A stretch of 64,000 nt of DNA from Leptodactylus fallax (taxonomy: Eukaryota > Chordata > Amphibia > Anura > Leptodactylidae): positions 1 to 64,000 of the forward strand of contig CAMRHE010001099.1 in assembly GCA_947044405.1 (NCBI GenBank), read 5' to 3'. Position numbers and translations under genes: made by a program. This document shows positions 32,201-47,200 of this stretch, piece after piece; position 1 is the first letter of the stretch; each line of letters begins with the position of its first letter. The notes beneath the pieces are model-generated. The model was given only the letters and a program-made list of their open reading frames with translations. It was not told the DNA's origin and did not search any database.

Positions 32201-35200
32201 TGTCCCCCCCTGTATTCTATGTGTCCCCCCTGTATTCTATGTGTCCCCCCTGTATTCTATGTGTCCTCCCCCTGTATTCTATGTGTCCCCCCCTGTATTC
32301 TATGTGTCCCCCCCTGTATTCTATGTGTCCCCCCTGTATTCTATGTGTCCCCCCTGTATTCTATGTGTCCCCCCTGTATTCTATGTGTCCCCCCCTGTAT
32401 TCTATGTGTCCCCCTGTATTCTATGTGTCCCCCCTGTATTCTATGTGTCCCCCCCTGTATTCTATGTGTCCCCCCTGTATTCTATGTGTCCCCCTGTATT
32501 CTATGTGTCCCCCCTGTATTCTGTGTCCCCCCCTGTATTCTATGTGTCCCCCCCTGTATTCTATGTGTCCCCCCCCCCCTGTATTCTATGTGTCCCCCCC
32601 TGTATTCTATGTGTCCCCCCCTGTATTCTATGTGTCCCCCCCTGTATTCTATGTGTCCCCCCCTGTATTCTATGTGTCCCCCCCTGTATTCTATGTGTCC
32701 CCCCTGTATTCTATGTGTCCCCCCTGTATTCTATGTGTCCCCCCTGTATTCTATGTGTCCCCCCTGTATTCTATGTGTCCCCCCTGTATTCTATGTGTCC
32801 CCCCCTGTATTCTATGTGTCCCCCCTGTATTCTATGTGTCCCCCCTGTATTCTATGTGTCCCCCCCTGTATTCTATGTGTCCCCCCCTGTATTCTATGTG
32901 TCCCCCCTGTATTCTATGTGTCCCCCCCTGTATTCTATGTGTCCCCCCCTGTATTCTATGTGTCCCCCCCTGTATTCTATGTGTCCCCCCCTGTATTCTA
33001 TGTGTCCCCCCCTGTATTCTATGTGTCCCCCCCCTGTATTCTATGTGTCCCCCCCTGTATTCTATGTGTCCCCCCCTGTATTCTATGTGTCCCCCCCTGT
33101 ATTCTATGTGTCCCCCCCTGTATTCTATGTGTCCCCCCCTGTATTCTATGTGTCCCCCCTGTATTCTATGTGTCCCCCCTGTATTCTATGTGTCCCCCCC
33201 TGTATTCTATGTGTCCCCCCTGTATTCTATGTGTCCCCCCTGTATTCTATGTGTCCCCCCCTGTATTCTATGTGTCCCCCCTGTATTCTATGTGTCCCCC
33301 CCTGTATTCTATGTGTCCCCCCCTGTATTCTATGTGTCCCCCCTGTATTCTATGTGTCCCCCTGTATTCTATGTGTCCCCCCCTGTATTCTATGTGTCCC
33401 CCCCTGTATTCTATGTGTCCCCCTGTATTCTATGTGTCCCCCCCCTGTATTCTATGTGTCCCCCCCCTGTATTCTATGTGTCCCCCCCTGTATTCTATGT
33501 GTCCCCCCCTGTATTCTATGTGTCCCCCCTGTATTCTATGTGTCCCCCCCCTGTATTCTATGTGTCCCCCCCTGTATTCTATGTGTCCCCCCTGTATTCT
33601 ATGTGTCCCCCCCTGTATTCTATGTGTGTCCCCCCTGTATTCTATGTGTCCCCCCTGTATTCTATGTGTCCCCCCTGTATTCTATGTGTCCCCCCCCTGT
33701 ATTCTATGTGTCCCCCTGTATTCTATGTGTCCCCCCTGTATTCTATGTGTCCCCCCTGTATTCTATGTGTCCCCCTGTATTCTATGTGTCCCCCCCTGTA
33801 TTCTATGTGTCCCCCCTGTATTCTATGTGTCCCCCCCTGTATTCTATGTGTCCCCCCCTGTATTCTATGTGTCCCCCCTGTATTCTATGTGTCCCCCCCC
33901 TGTATTCTATGTGTCCCCCCCTGTATTCTATGTGTCCCCCCCCCTGTATTCTATGTGTCCCCCCCTGTATTCTATGTGTCCCCCCTGTATTCTATGTGTC
34001 CCCCCTGTATTCTATGTGTCCCCCCTGTATTCTATGTGTCCCCCCCTGTATTCTATGTGTCCCCCCCCTGTATTCTATGTGTCCCCCCCCTGTATTCTAT
34101 GTGTCCCCCCCCCCTGTATTCTATGTGTCCCCCCTGTATTCTATGTGTCCCCCCCTGTATTCTATGTGTCCCCCCCTGTATTCTATGTGTCCCCCCCTGT
34201 ATTCTATGTGTCCCCCCCTGTATTCTATGTGTCCCCCCCCTGTATTCTATGTGTCCCCCCCCTGTATTCTATGTGTCCCCCCTGTATTCTATGTGTCCCC
34301 CCTGTATTCTATGTGTCCCCCCTGTATTCTATGTGTCCCCCCCTGTATTCTATGTGTCCCCCCTGTATTCTATGTGTCCCCCCCTGTATTCTATGTGTCC
34401 CCCCTGTATTCTATGTGTCCCCCCCTGTATTCTATGTGTGTCCCCCCTGTATTCTATGTGTCCCCCCTGTATTCTATGTGTCCCCCCTGTATTCATGTGT
34501 CCCCCTGTATTCTATGTGTCCCCCCCTGTATTCTATGTGTCCCCCCCTGTATTCTATGTGTCCCCCCTGTATTCTATGTGTCCCCCCCTGTATTCTATGT
34601 GTCCCCCCTGTATTCTATGTGTCCCCCCCTGTATTCTATGTGTCCCCCCCTGTATTCTATGTGTCCCCCCCTGTATTCTATGTGTCCCCCCTGTATTCTA
34701 TGTGTCCCCCCCTGTATTCTATGTGTCCCCCCCTGTATTCTATGTGTCCCCCCCTGTATTCTATGTGTCCCCCTGTATTCTATGTGTCCCCCCCTGTATT
34801 CTATGTGTCCCCCCCCCCTGTATTCTATGTGTCCCCCCTGTATTCTATGTGTCCCCCCCCTGTATTCTATGTGTCCCCCCCCTGTATTCTATGTGTCCCC
34901 CCCTGTATTCTATGTGTCCCCCTGTATTCTATGTGTCCCCCCCTGTATTCTATGTGTCCCCCCCTGTATTCTATGTGTCCCCCCTGTATTCTATGTGTCC
35001 CCCCTGTATTCTATGTGTCCCCCCTGTATTCTATGTGTCCCCCCCTGTATTCTATGTGTCCCCCCCTGTATTCTATGTGTCCCCCCTGTATTCTGTGTGG
35101 CCCCCCTGTATTCTATGTGTCCCCCCCCGTATTCTATGTGTCCCCCCCCTGTATTCTATGTGTCCTCCCTCCTGTATTCTATGTGTCCCCCCCTGTATTC

Positions 35201-38200
35201 TATGTGTCCCCCCCTGTATTCTATGTGTCCCCCCCTGTATTCTATGTGTCCCCCCCCTGTATTCTATGTGTCCCCCCCCTGTATTCTATGTGTCCCCCCC
35301 TGTATTCTATGTGTCCCCCCTGTATTCTATGTGTCCCCCTCCTGTATTCTATGTGTCCCCCCCTGTATTCTATGTGTCCCCCCCTGTATTCTATGTGTCC
35401 CCCCCTGTATTCTATGTGTCCCCCCCTGTATTCTATGTGTCCCCCCTGTATTCTATGTGTCCCCCCTGTCCCCCCTGTATTCTATGTGTCCCCCCCTGTA
35501 TTCTATGTGTCCCCCCTGTATTCTATGTGTCCCCCCCTGTATTCTATGTGTCCCCCCCTGTATTCTATGTGTCCCCCTGTATTCTATGTGTCCCCCCCTG
35601 TATTCTATGTGTCCCCCCCTGTATTCTATGTGTCCCCCCTGTATTCTGTGTGTCCCCCCTGTATTCTGTGTGTCCCCCCTGTATTCTATGTGTCCCCCCT
35701 GTATTCTATGTGTCCCCCCTGTATTCTATGTGTCCCCCCCTGTATTCTATGTGTCCCCCCCCTGTATTCTATGTGTCCCCCCTGTATTCTATGTGTCCCC
35801 CTGTATTCTATGTGTCCCCCCCTGTATTCTATGTGTCCCCCCCTGTATTCTATGTGTCCCCCCTGTATTCTATGTGTCCCCCCCTGTATTCTATGTGTCC
35901 CCCCTGTATTCTATGTGTCCCCCCCTGTATTCTATGTGCCCCCCCTGTATTCTATGTGTCCCCCCCTGTATTCTATGTGTCCCCCCTGTATTCTATGTGT
36001 CCCCCCCTGTATTCTATGTGTCCCCCCCTGTATTCTATGTGTCCCCCCCTGTATTCTATGTGTCCCCCCCCTGTATTCTATGTGTCCCCCCCTGTATTCT
36101 ATGTGTCCCCCCCTGTATTCTATGTGTCCCCCCCTGTATTCTATGTGTCCCCCCTGTATTCTATGTGTCCCCCCCTGTATTCTATGTGTCCCCCCTGTAT
36201 TCTATGTGTCCCCCCCTGTATTCTATGTGTCCCCCCCTGTATTCTATGTGTCCCCCCCTGTATTCTATGTGTCCCCCCTGTATTCTATGTGTCCCCCCTG
36301 TATTCTATGTGTCCCCCCCTGTATTCTATGTGTCCCCCCCTGTATTCTATGTGTCCCCCCCCTGTATTCTATGTGCCCCCCCCTGTATTCTATGTGCCCC
36401 CCCTGTATTCTATGGTCCCCCTGTATTCTGTGTCCCCCCTGTATTCTATGTGTCCCCCCCTGTATTCTATGTGTCCCCCCTGTATTCTATGTGTCCCCCC
36501 TGTATTCTATGTGTCCCCCCCCTGTATTCTATGTGTCCCCCCTGTATTCTATGTGTCCCCCCTGTATTCTATGTGTCCCCCCCTGTATTCTATGTGTCCC
36601 CCCCTGTATTCTATGTGTCCCCCCCTGTATTCTATGTGTCCCCCTGTATTCTATGTGTCCCCCCCTGTATTCTATGTGTCCCCCCCTGTATTCTATGTGT
36701 CCCCCCTGTATTCTATGTGTCCCCCCCTGTATTCTATGTGTCCCCCCCTGTATTCTATGTGTCCCCCCTGTATTCTATGTGTCCCCCCCTGTATTCTATG
36801 TGCCCCCCCTGTATTCTATGTGTCCCCCCCTGTATTCTATGTGTCCCCCCTGTATTCTATGTGTCCCCCCTGTATTCTATGTGTCCCCCCCTGTATTCTA
36901 TGTGTCCCCCCCCTGTATTCTATGTGTCCCCCCCTGTATTCTATGTGTCCTCCTGTATTCTATGTGTCCCCCCCTGTATTCTATGTGTCCCCCCCTGTAT
37001 TCTATGTGTCCCCCCCCTGTATTCTATGTGTCCCCCCCTGTATTCTATGTGCCCCCCTGTATTCTATGTGTCCCCCCTGTATTCTATGTGTCCCCCCCTG
37101 TATTCTATGTGTCCCCCCCTGTATTCTATGTGTCCCCCCTGTATTCTATGTGTCCCCCCTGTATTCTATGTGTCCCCCCTGTATTCTATGTGCCCCCCTG
37201 TATTCTATGTGTCCCCCCCTGTATTCTATGTGTCCCCCCTGTATTCTATGTGTCCCCCCCCCTGTATTCTATGTGTCCCCCCCTGTATTCTATGTGTCCC
37301 CCCCTGTATTCTATGTGTCCCCCCTGTATTCTATGTGTCCCCCCCTGTATTCTATGTGTCCCCCCTGTATTCTATGTGTCCCCCCCTGTATTCTATGTGT
37401 CCCCCCCCCTGTATTCTATGTGTCCCCCCCTGTATTCTATGTGTCCCCCCCCTGTATTCTATGTGTCCCCCCTGTATTCTATGTGTCCCCCCCTGTATTC
37501 TATGTGTCCCCCCTGTATTCTATGTGTCCCCCCCTGTCTAGCCCCCCTGTATTCTATGTGTCCCCCCCTGTATTCTATGTGTCCCCCCCCTGTATTCTAT
37601 GTGTCCCCCCCTGTATTCTATGTGTCCCCCCTGTATTCTATGTGCCCCCCCTGTATTCTATGTGTCCCCCCCTGTATTCTATGTGTCCCCCCCTGTATTC
37701 TATGTGTCCCCCCCTGTATTCTATGTGTCCCCCCCTGTATTCTATGTGTCCCCCCTGTATTCTATGTGTCCCCCCTGTATTCTATGTGTCCCCCCTGTAT
37801 TCTATGTGTCCCCCCCTGTATTCTATGTGTCCCCCCTGTATTCTATGTGTCCCCCCTGTATTCTATGTGTCCCCCCTGTATTCTATGTGTCCCCCCTGTA
37901 TTCTATGTGTCCCCCCCCTGTATTCTATGTGTCCCCCCTGTATTCTATGTGTCCCCCCCTGTATTCTATGTGTCCCCCCTGTATTCTATGTGTCCCCCCC
38001 TGTATTCTATGTGTCCCCCCCCTGTATTCTATGTGTCCCCCCCTGTATTCTATGTGTCCCCCCTGTATTCATGTGTCCCCCCTGTATTCTATGTGTCCCC
38101 CCTGTATTCTATGTGTCCCCCCCGTATTGTATGGCCTCTATGTGTCCCCCCTGTATTCTATGTGTCCCCCCCTGTATTCTATGTGTCCCCCCCTGTATTC

Positions 38201-41200
38201 TATGTGTCCCCCCCTGTATTCTATGTGTCCCCCCCTGTATTCTATGTGTCCCCCCTGTATTCTATGTGTCCCCCCTGTATTCTATGTGTCCCCCCTGTAT
38301 TCTATGTGTCCCCCCTGTATTCTATGTGTGCCCCCCCTGTATTCTATGTGTCCCCCCTGTATTCTATGTGTCCCCCCTGTATTCTATGTGTCCCCCCTGT
38401 ATTCTATGTGTCCCCCCTGTATTCTATGTGTCCCCCCCTGTATTCTATGTGTCCCCCCCTGTATTCTATGTGTCCCCCCTGTATTCTATGTGTCCCCCCT
38501 GTATTCTATGTGTGTCCCCCCTGTATTCTATGTGTCCCCCCCTGTATTCTATGTGTCCCCCCTGTATTCTATGTGTCCCCCCCTGTATTCTATGTGTCCC
38601 CCCTGTATTCTATGTGTCCCCCCCTGTATTCTATGTGTCCCCCCCTGTATTCTATGTGTCCCCCCCTGTATTCTATGTGTCCCCCCCTGTATTCTATGTG
38701 TCCCCCCTGTATTCTATGTGTCCCCCCTGTATTCTATGTGTCCCCCCTGTATTCTATGTGTCCCCCCCTGTATTCTATGTGTCCCCCCCTGTATTCTATG
38801 TGTCCCCCCCCTGTATTCTATGTGTCCCCCCCTGTATTCTATGTGTCCCCCCTGTATTCTATGTGTCCCCCCCTGTATTCTATGTGTCCCCCCTGTATTC
38901 TATGTGTCCCCCCCTGTATTCTATGTGTCCCCCCTGTATTCTATGTGTCCCCCCCTGTATTCTATGTGCTCCCCCCTGTATTCTATGTGTCCCCCCTGTA
39001 TTCTATGTGTCCCCCCTGTATTCTATGTGTCCCCCCCTGTATTCCTATGTGTCCCCCCTGTATTCTATGTGTCCCCCCTGTATTCTATGTGTCCCCCCCC
39101 CTGTATTCTATGTGTCCCCCCTGTATTCTATGTGTCCCCCCTGTATTCTATGTGTGCCCCCCCTGTATTCTATGTGTCCCCCCTGTATTCTATGTGTCCC
39201 CCCCTGTATTCTATGTGTCCCCCCTGTATTCTATGTGTCCCCCCCTGTATTCTATGTGTCCCCCCCTGTATTCTATGTGTCCCCCCTGTATTCTATGTGT
39301 CCCCCCCTGTATTCTATGTGTCCCCCCTGTATTCTATGTGTCCCCCCTGTATTCTATGTGTCCCCCCCTGTATTCTATGTGTCCCCCCCCTGTATTCTAT
39401 GTGTCCCCCCTGTATTCTATGTGTCCCCCCCTGTATTCTATGTGTCCCCCCCTGTATTCTATGTGTCCCCCCTGTATTCTATGTGTCCCCCCCTGTATTC
39501 TATGTGTCCCCCCTGTATTCTATGTCCCCCCCCCCCTGTATTCTATGTGTCCCCCCTGTATTCTATGTGTCCCCCCCTGTATTCTATGTGTCCCCCCTGT
39601 ATTTTTCGCCCCCTGTATTCTATGTGTCCCCCCCTGTATTCTATGTGTCCCCCCCCTGTATTCTATGTGTCCCCCCCTGTATTCTATGTGTCCCCCCCTG
39701 TATTCTATGTGTCCCCCCCTGTATTCTATGTGTCCCCCCCTGTATTCTATGTGTCCCCCCTGTATTCTATGTGTCCCCCCTGTATTCTATGTGTCCCCCC
39801 CTGTATTCTATGTGTCCCCCCCTGTATTCTATGTGTCCCCCCCCTGTATTCTATGTGTCCCCCCTGTATTCTATGTGTCCCCCCCCTGTATTCTAGTGTG
39901 TCCCCCTGTATTCTATGTGTCCCCCCCTGTATTCTATGTGTCCCCCCTGTATTCTATGTGTCCCCCCCTGTATTCTAGTGTCCCCCCCCTGTATTCTATG
40001 TGTCCCCCCTGTATTCTATGTGTCCCCCCCTGTATTCTATGTGTCCCCCCTGTATTCTATGTGTCCCCCCCTGTATTCTATGTGTCCCCCCTGTATTCTA
40101 TGTGTCCCCCCTGTATTCTATGTGTCCCCCCCCCCTGTATTCTATGTGTCCCCCCCTGTATTCTATGTGTCCCCCCTGTATTCTATGTGTCCCCCCCTGT
40201 ATTCTATGTGTCCCCCCTGTATTCTATGTGTCCCCCCTGTATTCTATGTGTCCCCCCCCTGTATTCTATGTGTCCCCCCTGTATTCTATGTGTCCCCCCC
40301 TGTATTCTATGTGTCCCCCCTGTATTCTATGTGTCCCCCTGTATTCTATGTGTCCCCCCTGTATTCTATGTGTCCCCCCTGTATTCTATGTGTCCCCCCT
40401 GTATTCTATGTGTCCCCCCTGTATTCTATGTGTCCCCCCTGTATTCTATGTGTCCCCCCTGTATTCTATGTGTCCCCCCCTGTATTCTATGTGTCCCCCC
40501 TGTATTCTATGTGTCCCCTGTATTCTATGTGCTCCCCCCTGTATTCTATGTGTCCCCCCCTGTATTCTATGTGTCCCCCCCTGTATTCTATGTGTCCTCC
40601 CCCTGTATTCTATGTGTCCCCCCCTGTATTCTATGTGTCCCCCCCTGTATTCTATGTGTCCCCCCTGTATTCTATGTGTCCCCCCCCTGTATTCTATGTG
40701 TCCCCCCCTGTATTCTATGTGTCCCCCCTGTATTCTATGTGTCCCCCCCCTGTATTCTATGTGTCCCCCCCTGTATTCTATGTGTCCCCCCCTGTATTCT
40801 ATGTGTCCTCCCCCCTGTATTCTATGTGTCCCCCCCTGTATTCTATGTGTCCCCCCCTGTATTCTATGTGTCCCCCCCTGTATTCTATGTGTTCCCCCCT
40901 GTATTCTATGTGCCCCCCCCTGTATTCTATGTGTCCCCCCCTGTATTCTATGTGTCCCCCCTGTATTCTATGTGTCCCCCCTGTATTCTATGTGTCCCCC
41001 CTGTATTCTATGTGTCCCCCCCTGTATTCTATGTGTCCCCCCTGTATTCTATGTGTCCCCCCTGTATTCTATGTGTCCCCCCTGTATTCTATGTGTCCCC
41101 CCCTGTATTCTATGTGTCCCCCCCTGTATTCTATGTGTCCCCCCCTGTATTCTATGTGTCCCCCCCCTGTATTCTATGTGTCCCCCCCTGTATTCTATGT

Positions 41201-44200
41201 GTCCCCCCCTGTATTCTATGTGTCCCCCCCGTATTCTATGTGTCCCCCCCTGTATTCTATGTGTCCCCCCCTGTATTCTATGTGTCCCCCCTGTATTCTA
41301 TGTGTCCCCCCCCTGTATTCTATGTGTCCCCCTGTATTCTATGTGTCCCCCCCTGTATTCTATGTGTCCCCCCCCTGTATTCTATGTGTCCCCCCTGTAT
41401 TCTATGTGTCCCCCCTGTATTCTATGTGTCCCCCCCCCTGTATTCTATGTGTCCCCCCCCTGTATTCTATGTGTCCCCCCCTGTATTCTATGTGTCCCCC
41501 CCTGTATTCTATGTGTCCCCCCTGTATTCTATGTGTCCCCCCCCTGTATTCTATGTGTCCCCCCCTGTATTCTATGTGTCCCCCCCTGTATTCTATGTGT
41601 CCCCCCTGTATTCTATGTGTCCCCCCTGTATTCTATGTGTCCCCCCTGTATTCTATGTGTCCCCCCCTGTATTCTATGTGTCCCCCCCTGTATTCTATGT
41701 GTCCCCCCTGTATTCTATGTGTCCCCCCCTGTATTCTATGTGTCCCCCCCGTTTTGTGTGTCCCCCCTGTATTCTATGTGTCCCCCCCTGTATTCTATGT
41801 GTCCCCCCCTGTATTCTATGTGTCCCCCCCCTGTATTCTATGTGTCCCCCCCTGTATTCTATGTGTCCCCCCCTGTATTCTATGTGTCCCCCCCTGTATT
41901 CTATGTGTCCCCCCCTGTATTCTATGTGTCCCCCCTGTATTCTATGTGTCCCCCCCTGTATTCTATGTGTCCCCCCTGTATTCTATGTGTCCCCCCTGTA
42001 TTCTATGTGTCCCCCCCTGTATTCTATGTGTCCCCCCTGTATTCTATGTGTCCCCCCCCTGTATTCTATGTGTCCCCCCTGTATTCTATGTGTCCCCCCC
42101 TGTATTCTATGTGTCCCCCCTGTATTCTATGTGTCCCCCCCTGTATTCTATGTGTCCCCCCCCTGTATTCTATGTGTCCCCCCCTGTATTCTATGTGTCC
42201 CCCCCTGTATTCTATGTGTCCCCCCCTGTATTCTATGTGTCCCCCCCCTGTATTCTATGTGTCCCCCCCCTGTATTCTATGTGTCCCCCCCTGTATTCTA
42301 TGTGTCCCCCCCTGTATTCTATGTGTCCCCCCTGTATTCTATGTGCTCCCCCCCTGTATTCTATGTGTCCCCCCCTGTATTCTATGTGTCCCCCCCTGTA
42401 TTCTATGTGTCCCCCCTGTATTCTATGTGTCCCCCCTGTATTCTATGTGTCCCCCTGTATTCTTGTTCCCCCTGTATTCTATGTGTCCCCCCTGTATTCT
42501 ATGTGTCCCCCCCTGTATTCTATGTGTCCCCCCCTGTATTCTATGTGTCCCCCCCTGTATTCTATGTGTCCCCCCCTGTATTCTATGTGTCCCCCCCTGT
42601 ATTCTATGGCCCCTGATTCTATGTGTCCCCCCTGTATTCTATGTGTCCCCCCCTGTATTCTATGTGTCCCCCCTGTATTCTATGTGTCCCCCCTGTATTC
42701 TATGTGTCCCCCCCTGTATTCTATGTGTCCCCCCCTGTATTCTATGTGTCCCCCCCCTGTATTCTATGTGTCCCCCCCTGTATTCTATGTGTCCCCCCCC
42801 TGTATTCTATGTGTCCCCCCCTGTATTCTATGTGTCCCCCCCTGTATTCTATGTGTCCCCCCCTGTATTCTATGTGTCCCCCCCTGTATTCTATGTGTCC
42901 CCCCCTGTATTCTATGTGTCCCCCCTGTATTCTATGTGTCCCCCCCTGTATTCTATGTGTCCCCCCCTGTATTCTATGTGTCCCCCCCTGTATTCTATGT
43001 GTCCCCCCCTGTATTCTATGTGTCCCCCCCTGTATTCTATGTGTCCCCCCCTGTATTCTATGTGTCCCCCCCCTGTATTCTATGTGTCCCCCCCTGTATT
43101 CTATGTGTCCCCCCTGTATTCTATGTGTCCCCCCTGTATTCTATGTGTCCCCCCCTGTATTCTATGTGTCCCCCCCTGTATTCTATGTGTCCCCCCTGTA
43201 TTCTATGTGTCCCCCCCTGTATTCTATGTGTCCCCCCCTGTATTCTATGTGTCCCCCCCTGTATTCTATGTGTCCCCCCCTGTATTCTATGTGTCCCCCC
43301 TGTATTCTATGTGTCCCCCCCTGTATTCTATGTGTCCCCCCTGTATTCTATGTGTCCCCCCTGTATTCTATGTGTCCCCCCTGTATTCTATGTGTCCCCC
43401 CTGTATTCTATGTGTCCCCCCCTGTATTCTATGTGTCCCCCCTGTATTCTATGTGTCCCCCCCTGTATTCTATGTGTCCCCCCTGTATTCTATGTGTCCC
43501 CCCCTGTATTCTATGTGTCCCCCCCTGTATTCTATGTGTCCCCCCTGTATTCTATGTGTCCCCCCTGTATTCTATGTGTCCCCCCCTGTATTCTATGTGT
43601 CCCCCCTGTATTCTATGTGTCCCCCCTGTATTCTATGTGTCCCCCCCTGTATTCTATGTGTCCCCCCTGTATTCTATGTGTCCCCCCCTGTATTCTATGT
43701 GTCCCCCCTGTATTCTATGTGTCCCCCCTGTATTCTATGTGTCCCCCCCTGTATTCTATGTGTCCCCCCTGTATTCTATGTGTCCCCCCTGTATTCTATG
43801 TGTCCCCCCCTGTATTCTATGTGTCCCCCCCTGTATTCTATGTGTCCCCCCCTGTATTCTATGTGTCCCCCCTGTATTCTATGTGTCCCCCCCTGTATTC
43901 TATGTGTCCCCCCCTGTATTCTATGTGTCCCCCCCCTGTATTCTATGTGTCCCCCCTGTATTCTATGTGTCCCCCTGTATTCTATGTGTCCCCCCCTGTA
44001 TTCTATGTGTCCCCCCCTGTATTCTATGTGTCCCCCCCCTGTATTCTATGTGTCCCCCTGTATTCTATGTGTCCCCCCCCTGTATTCTATGTGTCCCCCC
44101 TGTATTCTATGTGTCCCCCCTGTATTCTATGTGTCCCCCCCTGTATTCTATGTGTCCCCTCCTGTATTCTATGTGTCCCCCCCTGTATTCTATGTGTCCC

Positions 44201-47200
44201 CCCCTGTATTCTATGTGTCCCCCCCTGTATTCTATGTGTCCCCCCTGTATTCTATGTGTCCCCCCTGTATTCTATGTGTCCCCCCCTGTATTCTATGTGT
44301 CCCCCCCTGTATTCTATGTGTCCCCCCTGTATTCTATGTGTCCCCCCTGTATTCTATGTGTCCCCCCCTGTATTCTATGTGTCCCCCCTGTATTCTATGT
44401 GTCCCCCCTGTATTCTATGTGTCCCCCCCTGTATTCTATGTGTCCCCCCCTGTATTCTATGTGTCCCCCCCCCTGTATTCTATGTGTCCCCCCCTGTATT
44501 CTATGTGTCCCCCCTGTATTCTATGTGTCCCCCCCCCTGTATTCTATGTGTCCCCCCTGTATTCTATGTGTCCCCCCCTGTATTCTATGTGTCCCCCCCT
44601 GTATTCTATGTGTCCCCCCTGTATTCTATGTGTCCCCCCCTGTATTCTATGTGTCCCCCCTGTATTCTGTTGTGTCCCCCCCTGTATTCTATGTGTCCCC
44701 CCCTGTATTCTATGTGTCCCCCCCTGTATTCTATGTGTCCCCCCCTGTATTCTATGTGTCCCCCCTGTATTCTATGTGTCCCCCCCTGTATTCTATGTGT
44801 CCCCCCCTGTATTCTATGTGTCCCCCCTGTATTCTATGTGTCCCCCCCTGTATTCTATGTGTCCCCCCTGTATTCTATGTGTCCCCCCTGTATTCTATGT
44901 GTCCCCCCCTGTATTCTATGTGTCCCCCCCTGTATTCTATGTGTCCCCCCCTGTATTCTATGTGTCCCCCCTGTATTCTATGTGTCCCCCCCTGTATTCT
45001 ATGTGTCCCCCCTGTATTCTATGTGTCCCCCCTGTATTCTATGTGTCCCCCCCTGTATTCTATGTGTCCCCCCCTGTATTCTATGTGTCCCCCCTGTATT
45101 CTATGTGTCCCCCCCTGTATTCTATGTGTCCCCCCCTGTATTCTATGTGTCCCCCTGTATTCTATGTGTCCCCCCCTGTATTCTATGTGTCCCCCCTGTA
45201 TTCTATGTGTCCCCCCCTGTATTCTATGTGTCCCCCCCTGTATTCTATGTGTCCCCCCCTGTATTCTATGTGTCCCCCCTGTATTCTATGTGTCCCCCCC
45301 TGTATTCTATGTGTCCCCCCTGTATTCTATGTGTCCCCCCCCTGTATTCTATGTGTCCCCCCTGTATTCTATGTGTCCCCCCCTGTATTCTATGTGTCCC
45401 CCCCCTGTATTCTATGTGTCCCCCCCTGTATTCTATGTGTCCCCCCCCTGTATTCTATGTGTGCCCCCCCCTGTATTCTATGTGTCCCCCCTGTATTCTA
45501 TGTGTCCCCCCTGTATTCTATGTGTCCCCCCTGTATTCTATGTGTCCCCCCTGTATTCTATGTGTCCCCCCCTGTATTCTATGTGTCCCCCCCTGTATTC
45601 TATGTGTCCCCCCCTGTATTCTATGTGTCCCCCCCTGTATTCTATGTGTCCCCCCTGTATTCTATGTGTCCCCCCCTGTATTCTATGTGTCCCCCCCTGT
45701 ATTCTATGTGTCCCCCCTGTATTCTATGTGTCCCCCCTGTATTCTATGTGTCCCCCCCTGTATTCTATGTGTCCCCCCCTGTATTCTATGTGTCCCCCCT
45801 GTATTCTATGTGTCCCCCCCTGTATTCTATGTGTCCCCCCCTGTATTCTATGTGTCCCCCCCTGTATTCTATGTGTCCCCCCTGTATTCTATGTGTCCCC
45901 CCCTGTATTCTATGTGTCCCCCCCTGTATTCTATGTGTCCCCCCCTGTATTCTATGTGTCCCCCCCTGTATTCTATGTGTCCCCCCTGTATTCTATGTGT
46001 CCCCCCCTGTATTCTATGTGTCCCCCCCTGTATTCTATGTGTCCCCCCCTGTATTCTATGTGTCCCCCCCTGTATTCTATGTGTCCCCCCCCTGTATTCT
46101 ATGTGTCCCCCCTGTATTCTATGTGTCCCCCCCTGTATTCTATGTGTTGTGCCCCCCTGTATTCTATGTGTCCCCCCCTGTATTCTATGTGCCCCCCCCT
46201 GTATTCTATGTGTCCCCCCCTGTATTCTATGTGTCCCCCCCTGTATTCTATGTGTCCCCCCTGTATTCTATGTGTCCCCCCCTGTATTCTATGTGTCCCC
46301 CCCTGTATTCTATGTGTCCCCCCTGTATTCTATGTGTCCCCCCCCTGTATTCTATGTGTCCCCCCCTGTATTCTATGTGTCCCCCCCTGTATTCTATGTG
46401 TCCCCCCCTGTATTCTATGTGTCCCCCCCCTGTATTCTATGTGTCCCCCCCTGTATTCTATGTGTCCCCCCCTGTATTCTATGTGTCCCCCCCCTGTATT
46501 CTATGTGTCCCCCCTGTATTCTATGTGTCCCCCCCTGTATTCTATGTGTCCCCCCTGTATTCTATGTGTCCCCCCCTGTATTCTATGTGTCCCCCCTGTA
46601 TTCTATGTGTCCCCCCCTGTATTCTATGTGTCCCCCCCCTGTATTCTATGTGTCCCCCCCTGTATTCTATGTGTCCCCCCTGTATTCTATGTGTCCCCCC
46701 CTGTATTCTATGTGTCCCCCCCTGTATTCTATGTGTCCCCCCCTGTATTCTATGTGTCCCCCTGTATTCTATGTGTCCCCCCCTGTATTCTATGTGTCCC
46801 CCCCTGTATTCTATGTGTCCCCCCTGTATTCTATGTGTCCCCCCCTGTATTCTATGTGTCCCCCCCTGTATTCTATGTGTCCCCCCCTGTATTCTATGTG
46901 TCCCCCCCTGTATTCTATGTGTCCCCCCTGTATTCTATGTGTCCCCCCCTGTATTCTATGTGTGTCCCCCCTGTATTCTATGTGTCCCCCCTGTATTCTA
47001 TGTGTCCCCCCCTGTATTCTATGTGTCCCCCCCTGTATTCTATGTGTCCCCCCCTGTATTCTATGTGTCCCCCCCTGTATTCTATGTGTCCCCCCCTGTA
47101 TTCTATGTGTCCCCCCCTGTATTCTATGTGTCCCCCCCTGTATTCTATGTGTCCCCCCCTGTATTCTATGTGTCCCCCCTGTATTTGTCTGTCCCCCTGT